This document shows, piece after piece, positions 58,404-64,000 of a DNA stretch of 64,000 bases. Position numbers and translations under genes: made by a program. This stretch comes from PFJX01 sp963713085 (GTDB lineage Bacteria; Pseudomonadota; Gammaproteobacteria; Burkholderiales; Thiobacillaceae): assembly GCA_963713085.1 (NCBI GenBank), contig CAVQKQ010000019.1, positions 88,204 to 152,203 on the forward strand. The letters run 5' to 3'. The notes beneath the pieces are model-generated. The model saw only the letters and a list, made by a program, of their open reading frames with translations. It was not told where the DNA came from and searched no databases. The first letter of the stretch is position 1. Each line of letters opens with the position of its first letter.

Positions 58404-59574
58404 AACATTGCTCGCCCGCGTCGATTATCTGTATCAGCACAGATCAGACGACAGCCATGAAGAAATCGATCTCAGGGATGGCAGGGTAATCGACCGCTAC
58501 TCCGCGCCGATGATCGGAGAACACGGCAAGTATTATGGGCGGGTCTGGTTCTTTCGTGATATCACCGAACGCAGGCAGGCGGAACTGACGTTGCGTACAA
58601 GCGAATATTTTCTCGACACCTTGCTGAATGCGATCCCTGTTCCTGTTTTCTATAAGGACATGGACGGGCGCTATCTGGGATTCAACAAGGCATACGAGAC
58701 ATTTTTCGGTGCGACAATTGATCAATTAATCGGCAAGAGCGTATTCGATCTCAGTCCGCCGGAGCTTGCGAAAATCTATCATGCGAAGGATGCCGAGCTT
58801 TATGAGAGCCGTGGAATACAGCAATATGAGTCTCGGGTAACGGATGCGGATGGTTCGTTTCACGATGTCATTTTCAACAAGGCGGTTTTCCACGACAGTC
58901 AAGGAGTCGTCAGTGGTTTGATCGGAGCGATCCTCGACATCACCGAGCGCAAGCTCGCCGAGGCGGAAGTTCAAAAATTGCAGGAACAACTGCGCGAACA
59001 GACCCTGCACGATCCGTTGACCGGCCTCTACAATCGCCGTTACCTCGAAGAATCGATGGCACGCGAAATCACCCGCGCTGAACGCTACGGCCAGCCGGTC
59101 GGCATCGTGATGTGCGACCTCGACCATTTCAAGCTCGTCAACGACACCTACGGCCATCTGGTGGGCGACGAAGTATTGAAGGTGTTTGCCGAACTGTTGA
59201 AAACACATTCACGCGAGAGCGATATCGTTTGCCGTTTCGGCGGCGAGGAGTTTCTGCTGCTGCTGCCTGATATGCCGCCGGACATCGCGTATCAACGCGC
59301 CGAAGAATTGCGTGCAGCGCTTGCGGCGCAACAGATAGGAAAGTCCGCTATCCGGGTGACAGCTTCCTTCGGCGTGGCTGCCTTCCCGATGGATGGCAAG
59401 ACGCAGGATGCCTTGATTAGCGCTGTAGACGCGGCGATGTACCAGGCCAAGGAGACGGGACGCAATCGCGTCGTGGTCGCGTCGGCGCATGAAGAAGATG
59501 TTCCTGATCGCACGGATATGGGTAGTGCAGAAGTTTCTATCCAGAAGGATAAAAGGCGAACAGATGGGCATTAG
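58141..59574 (+). CDS. PAS-PAS-GGDEF diguanylate cyclase (3' part of the frameshifted MASE3 gene)
   Basis: Coding similarity starts at about 58157 (LLFSMRRLF). Two PAS domains follow, ending in DITERRQAE and DITERKLAEAE, then a GGDEF domain with GGEEF at residues 367-371 of this frame and an I-site RESD five residues before it. The cyclase looks active and product-inhibited. The frame is open from the GTG at 58141, but no ribosome site is evident, so independent translation is doubtful. The normal product would be membrane-anchored through the MASE3 part. Confidence 0.82.
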   Translation: MRCSGLLFSMRRLFSESYAQQELQLKNTILATQLEVSPDAILVVDEHRKIISYNRNFVELWGLTQELVAARVEEAVLHSVVSQLRDPETLLARVDYLYQHRSDDSHEEIDLRDGRVIDRYSAPMIGEHGKYYGRVWFFRDITERRQAELTLRTSEYFLDTLLNAIPVPVFYKDMDGRYLGFNKAYETFFGATIDQLIGKSVFDLSPPELAKIYHAKDAELYESRGIQQYESRVTDADGSFHDVIFNKAVFHDSQGVVSGLIGAILDITERKLAEAEVQKLQEQLREQTLHDPLTGLYNRRYLEESMAREITRAERYGQPVGIVMCDLDHFKLVNDTYGHLVGDEVLKVFAELLKTHSRESDIVCRFGGEEFLLLLPDMPPDIAYQRAEELRAALAAQQIGKSAIRVTASFGVAAFPMDGKTQDALISAVDAAMYQAKETGRNRVVVASAHEEDVPDRTDMGSAEVSIQKDKRRTDGH

Positions 59575-59620
59575 CTTCGAAACAGGATTCATGGCTCCAT
59601 TTGCGCCGGGCGACAAATAA
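59573..59620 (+). pseudogene. Possible relic of an EAL-protein C-terminus
   Basis: Directly after the cyclase stop, a different frame reads SFETGFMAPFAPGDK and stops at 59618-59620, overlapping the next ATG by one base. It resembles the C-terminal ends of the two Kai-linked effectors (FESIFLAPLAPDDGLK and FESKFLAPLLANDKQ). It may be what is left of a third effector copy. Short, so uncertain. Confidence 0.4.
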
Positions 59621-62004
59621 TGATGAACCACCCGAACGAGGACGACTTGCCGGCCGATCAAGCAGGATTGCCGGACACATTGATTCCAGCTCCGACACCG
59701 GAGCATTGGTTTAGTCATGTAATGGAATCACGCTTCCTGTTTCCGGCGATCGCCGTTGTCGTGCTGGCCGCGATTTGGGGGACGACCCTGAACTTCATCA
59801 AAATTGAACGAACCGCGGCCGAGCAAACAGCGACGACATTAAGCCACGAACTGGCCCTGACTTATGAATCACAGGTTGTGCGCGCGCTGCGCGAAATCGA
59901 TCAGACCCTGAAGATCGTCAAATCCGCGTACGAAGTCTGGGGCGCGAAGAACGTGCTACCGAAGTTAACAGCCATGGATCTGTTGCCGTCGGCGCTGGTG
60001 TTCGATGTCAGTATTGTTGACAACAAGGGGGAAATTCTGGAGAGCACCGACCCCAAAGAGATAACACATATCATCGATCAGAATTTGTACCTGAACCGGG
60101 ATCAGGCAGATGTTATGTCGATTGTCCTGCCGCCGCCTGACTCTGACGCCGAAGATGGGCACCTGCATTTCAGACGCAGGCTCAGTGCGTCGGACGGAAA
60201 ATCCTCCGGTATGGTGATTGTCTCGGTCGATGCAGACTATTTCGTTAGCGGCTATGAAGGCGCGAACCTGGGCGAGCATGGCATGCTCGGCATTATTGGC
60301 AACGATGACATCTTCCTGGTCAGGCGCAGCGGAGAAACGGTCACTGCCAACGACAGGTCTCAATACACATTGCCGCTACAGCATGTTACGAACCAGGTGA
60401 TCAGCGAAGCCACGCCACAAATCAACGCCTGGGATGGTGTGCGGCGCTACACCAGCGTACACCAGGTCTATGGTTTCCCCCTGTCTGTGGTCGTCGGATT
60501 ATCCGCGGACGAACAATTGGCGGAAATACAGCGGAACAAGCATCACTATCTGTTGCTCGCGGTAGCCGCCAGCCTTTTGTCAATCCTGGTTATCGCGGTG
60601 ATGGGGCGCATGAGCCGGCAGCTTGAGTTGAGCCGCCAGCGCGCCGTCGAGGAACATATCGCCCATGCGGCGCGTGTCGAATACCTTGCCTATCACGACA
60701 GCCTCACGACGCTGCCGAATCGCAGCCTGTTCAGCAAGCTTCTAAGTCATAGCATCAGCCAGGCTCATCGCCACAATGGGCAACTGGCGGCGCTGTATCT
60801 CGACCTGGACCATTTCAAAAACATCAACGACACGCTCGGACACGAGGCCGGCGACCAATTGTTGAGGGAAGTCGCGGCAAGACTCAAGACCTGTCTGCGC
60901 GAGAGCGACACCGTTGCGCGGCTGGGTGGCGACGAGTTTGTCGTCATGCTGACTGAACTGGATGTGGAAAAATACGCAGCGGCAGTGGCCCAGAAAATTC
61001 TCATCGCCGTCGCCCGGCCATTTATCCTGGCCGGTCAGGAATATCGCGTCACGGCCAGTGTCGGGATCAGCACCTACCCGCAAGACGGTCTGGACGAGCA
61101 GACGCTGACCAAAAACGCGGATATCGCGATGTACAAGGCGAAGGAGGAAGGCAAGAACAACTTCCAGTTCTATTCCGAGAAACTGAACACCAGCTCACTC
61201 GAACGGCTTAACCTGGAATCGGGTCTGCGGAACGCGCTGGAGCGAAACCAATTTCAGCTTTACTACCAAGCCAAGCGGGATATCGCCAGCGGCCTGATCA
61301 CCGGCATGGAAGCGTTGCTGCGCTGGCAGCATCCAGACCTGGGCACGGTGGCACCGATGAAATTCATCCCGCTCGCGGAGGAAACCGGTTTGATCATACC
61401 GATCGGCAAGTGGGTGCTCAGGACCGCCTGCCAGCAAAACGTGGCTTGGCGAAAGCAGGGTCTGGGTCGTTTGAACATGGCCGTCAATCTGACGGAGCGG
61501 CAGTTTTTCGATGAAAGCCTGGTGACGGACCTGGCGAAGATACTCGCCGACACAGGCATGGACGCACATCATCTGGAGCTGGAAATTTCCGAAGGCCTGC
61601 TGATGCGTAATGCTGAAGAAACCATGCGGGTATTTCGCGGGATCAAGGATATCGGGGCCCGGATCGCCATCGACGATTTCGGCATCGGCTATGCTTCGCT
61701 GGCCTCGCTCAAACAATTCCCGCTCGATACCATCAAGATCGACCGTTCCTTCATTCATGATCTCGACAGCGTTGCCGAAGACAAGGCCTTGACCGAGGCC
61801 ATTATCGCGATGGGCAGGACGCTGAGCCTGACCGTCGTGGCCCAGGGCGTGGAAACCAAGGAGCAGGCCGACTTTTTGCGCCGGAACGCATGCGACGAAT
61901 TCCAGGGTTATTATCTCAACAAGCCCATGCCGGCGGATCAGGTCGCCGAGCTGATCCGGGCGCAGCCGGATATTCCGGATATCGATTCAAACCTTGCCAC
62001 CTGA
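59620..62004 (+). CDS. Membrane-bound sensor GGDEF-EAL protein
   Basis: A 794-residue bifunctional-looking c-di-GMP enzyme. Membrane segment 1 (about 40-60), a periplasmic sensor of about 245 residues resembling dCache-type domains, membrane segment 2 (about 307-327), GGDEF domain with G436-G-D-E-F440 and I-site RESD, then EAL with E564-A-L, NLTERQF, LEISEGLLM, DDFGIGYASL and AQGVETKE. Both catalytic sites look intact. It starts TAATG with the preceding relic frame and ends the + strand run; the convergent PstS-like gene begins 38 bases on. The periplasmic ligand is unknown. Confidence 0.92.
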   Translation: MMNHPNEDDLPADQAGLPDTLIPAPTPEHWFSHVMESRFLFPAIAVVVLAAIWGTTLNFIKIERTAAEQTATTLSHELALTYESQVVRALREIDQTLKIVKSAYEVWGAKNVLPKLTAMDLLPSALVFDVSIVDNKGEILESTDPKEITHIIDQNLYLNRDQADVMSIVLPPPDSDAEDGHLHFRRRLSASDGKSSGMVIVSVDADYFVSGYEGANLGEHGMLGIIGNDDIFLVRRSGETVTANDRSQYTLPLQHVTNQVISEATPQINAWDGVRRYTSVHQVYGFPLSVVVGLSADEQLAEIQRNKHHYLLLAVAASLLSILVIAVMGRMSRQLELSRQRAVEEHIAHAARVEYLAYHDSLTTLPNRSLFSKLLSHSISQAHRHNGQLAALYLDLDHFKNINDTLGHEAGDQLLREVAARLKTCLRESDTVARLGGDEFVVMLTELDVEKYAAAVAQKILIAVARPFILAGQEYRVTASVGISTYPQDGLDEQTLTKNADIAMYKAKEEGKNNFQFYSEKLNTSSLERLNLESGLRNALERNQFQLYYQAKRDIASGLITGMEALLRWQHPDLGTVAPMKFIPLAEETGLIIPIGKWVLRTACQQNVAWRKQGLGRLNMAVNLTERQFFDESLVTDLAKILADTGMDAHHLELEISEGLLMRNAEETMRVFRGIKDIGARIAIDDFGIGYASLASLKQFPLDTIKIDRSFIHDLDSVAEDKALTEAIIAMGRTLSLTVVAQGVETKEQADFLRRNACDEFQGYYLNKPMPADQVAELIRAQPDIPDIDSNLAT

Positions 62005-62042
62005 CAACCCAAGAGAGTCGATGCGGTATCGCTTGGGCCGGA

Positions 62043-62486
62043 TCATTCCGTGAGGATCACCTTCACTCTGTCATCCACCAGCTTCCGCTCGATGTAGCCG
62101 ATGGCATCGGGATGTTTGGCAATGAACTTCTTTACTTCGACGCCGTTCGGTACTTCGCGAGGCGGTTGACCCCGTCCGGTGAAAATGATTTTCGACCAGT
62201 ATGCCTTGATCTGAGCGGGAGACTTGTCGGCGAACTTGAGGTAGAACGTCTCGCGCGCTGAAGAATCTTCGTCCTGATCGATCGGCACGGCCTGGCTGCC
62301 ATCGGGGAAACGGTTCGCCTTGCCTAAAAAAATATCCACGATTTGGTTTTTGCTCAGCGTGCTCACGGGACTTTGTGGTGAAACCACTGCCACTACATCG
62401 GCCACAGCCTCACCTGAGACCAGGCTCAGGGACAGCCCGATGATGATCAATCCGATGCGGTACATATTGATCAAGATCAGCCTCAT
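62043..62486 (-). CDS. Short PstS-like periplasmic binding protein
   Basis: A 147-residue secreted protein (signal peptide about 1-29, ending GEAVAD) resembling the N-terminal part of phosphate-type substrate-binding proteins: LSKNQIVDIFLGKANRFPDG, SARETFYLKF, QIKAYWSKIIFTGRGQPP and AIGYIERKLVDDRVKVI. It is about half the length of PstS, so it is a single-lobe family member, not a transporter component. Its ATG overlaps the porin stop by one base. Proteins of this type often sit next to GGDEF/EAL sensor genes, as here. Confidence 0.75.
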   Translation of the reverse strand: MRLILINMYRIGLIIIGLSLSLVSGEAVADVVAVVSPQSPVSTLSKNQIVDIFLGKANRFPDGSQAVPIDQDEDSSARETFYLKFADKSPAQIKAYWSKIIFTGRGQPPREVPNGVEVKKFIAKHPDAIGYIERKLVDDRVKVILTE

Positions 62487-63730
62487 CAGAACACGAACTC
62501 AATGGTGGCGCTGAACAGGTTGAAACCGCCGCCCGATTGATACCCCGGCTGGAGGTTGCTCAATACGCCGGACGAGCCGGTGCCGATGCGGGTGTGATCG
62601 TATTGCAGCTTGAGGGCGGTGTTACTCCTGAAATCCCATCGCACGCCAATTGAAAATGTTGTCTGGACGGGTTTCGTGCCCAAGAGCGAATTGAGGGTGG
62701 CGTTGAGACCGGCAGCGGTGCCCGCCAGAGAAGGGGGCACGGTGGACAGGGTCAACCCGGGGTCGGAGAGATTGTCCGCCTTCGCCTGAGCATAGGTGAG
62801 GAAGGGTGTGAATTTCCCAAAGCGATAGCCGCCACTGGCATACCAGCCGGTTCCGCTACCATAAAAGGAATGGGATTCTGTGTGGCCCCACTCAGTCATC
62901 ACGAACCACCGGCCGGGATCGTATGCGGCCCCGACGGTAAACACAGGGAAAGGCTTGTTGTGGAGATCGTACTTGTCTGCGAGTGCAATGCCTTCCGGCC
63001 CAAACTGACTGAACCCATCAAACAGGGGTTTAACGGCGTCCAGGGTCACGCGACCTGATTGATACGCAAGGTGTAAGGTTGCGGCGTGATATTCGGCCGT
63101 ATAGGACAGGCTCCACGCCTGCTCCCCTTTGATTGTGCCGCCACTCGGCAGCGTGATCTGGGCTCGGCCGTAATTGGCCTGCAAGTTGTTCGTGATTTCT
63201 CCGGCGTGTAAGCGGTAGCGAGCGTCCACCCCTTCGATGTTGGAAGCAGGTACCAGATGGTAAACCTCCAGCGGCGGGCGGACCCACGGATAGGTATAAG
63301 CCACTTTGCGGGTGTCGGAGAGCAGAAAGGTAGGTAATACGGTGCGACCGGCGCGCACACTGAAATCCGGCGTGACCTGATATTGGATGTTCGCCCACTC
63401 CACATGGGGCCGGTAGCTGTTGTCGTGATTCTGTTCTGATATGACCTGTAAAACGGCCGAGAGCTTAGGGGTGAAATTGGCAGTGACTTGCCCCCCGATC
63501 AGGCTGTCCACGTCTGCGCTCCAGGCATGGCTGTAGCCGGCACCGTTGGGCTTGAGTATGGAAGAGGTAAAGTCCGCCTGGTCCTCGCTGGAATGAACCA
63601 CACCCAGGGTGCCGAAGCCGCTGAACGAAAACATCGGCGCTTCAAAATCGCCGGCGCACGCGCCGGCGGCGTACAACGCCGTCGCAAGCAGGGTGATGTG
63701 AGTCAGTTTGTGCGATATGCGTTCAAACAT
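62486..63730 (-). CDS. Outer-membrane porin-like beta-barrel protein
   Basis: A 414-residue precursor with a signal peptide (about 1-26, ending AGACAG) and a strand-rich body with alternating hydrophobic residues and aromatic girdles (for example FSFSGFGTLGVVHSS, SYTAEYHAATLHLAYQSG). It ends in an outer-membrane insertion strand, FSATIEFVF, with terminal Phe. No specific porin family was recognised. It is probably co-transcribed with the downstream PstS-like gene. Confidence 0.8.
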   Translation of the reverse strand: MFERISHKLTHITLLATALYAAGACAGDFEAPMFSFSGFGTLGVVHSSEDQADFTSSILKPNGAGYSHAWSADVDSLIGGQVTANFTPKLSAVLQVISEQNHDNSYRPHVEWANIQYQVTPDFSVRAGRTVLPTFLLSDTRKVAYTYPWVRPPLEVYHLVPASNIEGVDARYRLHAGEITNNLQANYGRAQITLPSGGTIKGEQAWSLSYTAEYHAATLHLAYQSGRVTLDAVKPLFDGFSQFGPEGIALADKYDLHNKPFPVFTVGAAYDPGRWFVMTEWGHTESHSFYGSGTGWYASGGYRFGKFTPFLTYAQAKADNLSDPGLTLSTVPPSLAGTAAGLNATLNSLLGTKPVQTTFSIGVRWDFRSNTALKLQYDHTRIGTGSSGVLSNLQPGYQSGGGFNLFSATIEFVF

Positions 63731-64000
63731 GCCCGCTCCAGATAAGGATTGATCCGCCGCAATATTTCGAAATTCGGCGCAACCTTAATGCTGGATTGTC
63801 CCGGTACTCTGAAACGTCCTCTGTACGCTATCGCACAATAGAGTGTGAATTAGTTCTCCTTGAGCAGCCTCGCGGTAACCGCATGGCTAAAGCGGTGTCG
63901 CATGGCGAGGGCTACCAGGAACATCAACGACTTTGGCACCGTATTTTTTTCGCTAATGGGACAAATAAGGGACATCAGTAGACATTGGGTTCAGAACTCG
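63731..64000. other. Terminal intergenic region
   Basis: These 270 bases hold the presumed promoter region of the porin gene and no complete gene. An ATG at 63902 opens a + strand frame that runs off the window for 33 codons (contains DFGTVFFSL). Near the end GGGACAAATAAGGGACA carries a direct repeat of GGGACA. Neither could be assigned. Confidence 0.5.

Noticed and set aside
44740..62004. Search for a kaiA gene or a histidine-kinase/response-regulator output in the kai region
   Set aside because: No open frame resembles KaiA, and no H-box/ATPase or receiver domain was seen in the PAS proteins; the outputs end in GGDEF/EAL.
63796..63981. 61-codon + strand frame near the window end
   Set aside because: Needs a TTG start without ribosome site and lies in the promoter region of the divergent porin gene; no family features.

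Overview
The window looks like a 64 kb piece of a betaproteobacterial chromosome, probably a sulfur-oxidising member of the Nitrosomonadales/Rhodocyclales. The evidence is the betaproteobacterial 16S signature, the gene orders thiL-pgpA-pncC-recA-recX, greA-DUF4149-yhbY-rlmE-ftsH-folP-glmM-pst and tpiA-secG-tRNA-Leu-nuoA-N, and a soxB thiosulfohydrolase gene. The genus cannot be fixed from sequence reading alone.

Region by region. 1-4.6 kb: thiamine, phospholipid, NAD-salvage and recombination genes, then an iron-type alcohol dehydrogenase on the other strand. 4.7-10.4 kb: a complete rRNA operon in the order initiator tRNA-Met, boxA, 16S, tRNA-Ile, tRNA-Ala, boxA, 23S, 5S, terminator. Two oddities are an initiator tRNA placed in the rrn leader and a roughly 150-nt intervening sequence in 23S helix 45. 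10.4-26.7 kb: carAB, greA, rRNA maturation genes (yhbY, rlmE), ftsH, folP, glmM, a Pho-box-controlled pstSCAB operon, tpiA, secG and tRNA-Leu(GAG). 26.7-41.1 kb: an uninterrupted 14-gene complex I operon nuoA-N. 41.3-44.5 kb: a long-form hisG and, on the minus strand, soxB with a DsrE-like periplasmic gene.

44.7-62 kb is the distinctive part. It holds two tandem copies of a three-gene, translationally coupled cassette, kaiC - kaiB - large PAS/GAF/GGDEF/EAL protein. These are followed by a MASE3-PAS-PAS-GGDEF gene and a membrane-bound sensor-GGDEF-EAL gene, all on the + strand. In both Kai-linked effectors the GGDEF motif is degenerate (DADHF) while the EAL motifs look intact, so they are predicted to be c-di-GMP phosphodiesterases. 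The two following genes keep active GGEEF/GGDEF motifs and I-sites. My reading is a Kai-type ATPase switch wired to c-di-GMP breakdown, with synthases beside it. Two of these genes carry single +1 frameshifts: cassette-1 effector near 49956 and the MASE3 gene near 58155. The EAL halves of the two effectors are almost identical from exactly the frameshift point onward, which suggests recombination or gene conversion (or an assembly artefact).

62-64 kb: a porin and a short PstS-like periplasmic protein run convergently toward the c-di-GMP genes. The last 270 bases hold no complete gene. No CRISPR array, insertion sequence or replication origin was recognised.
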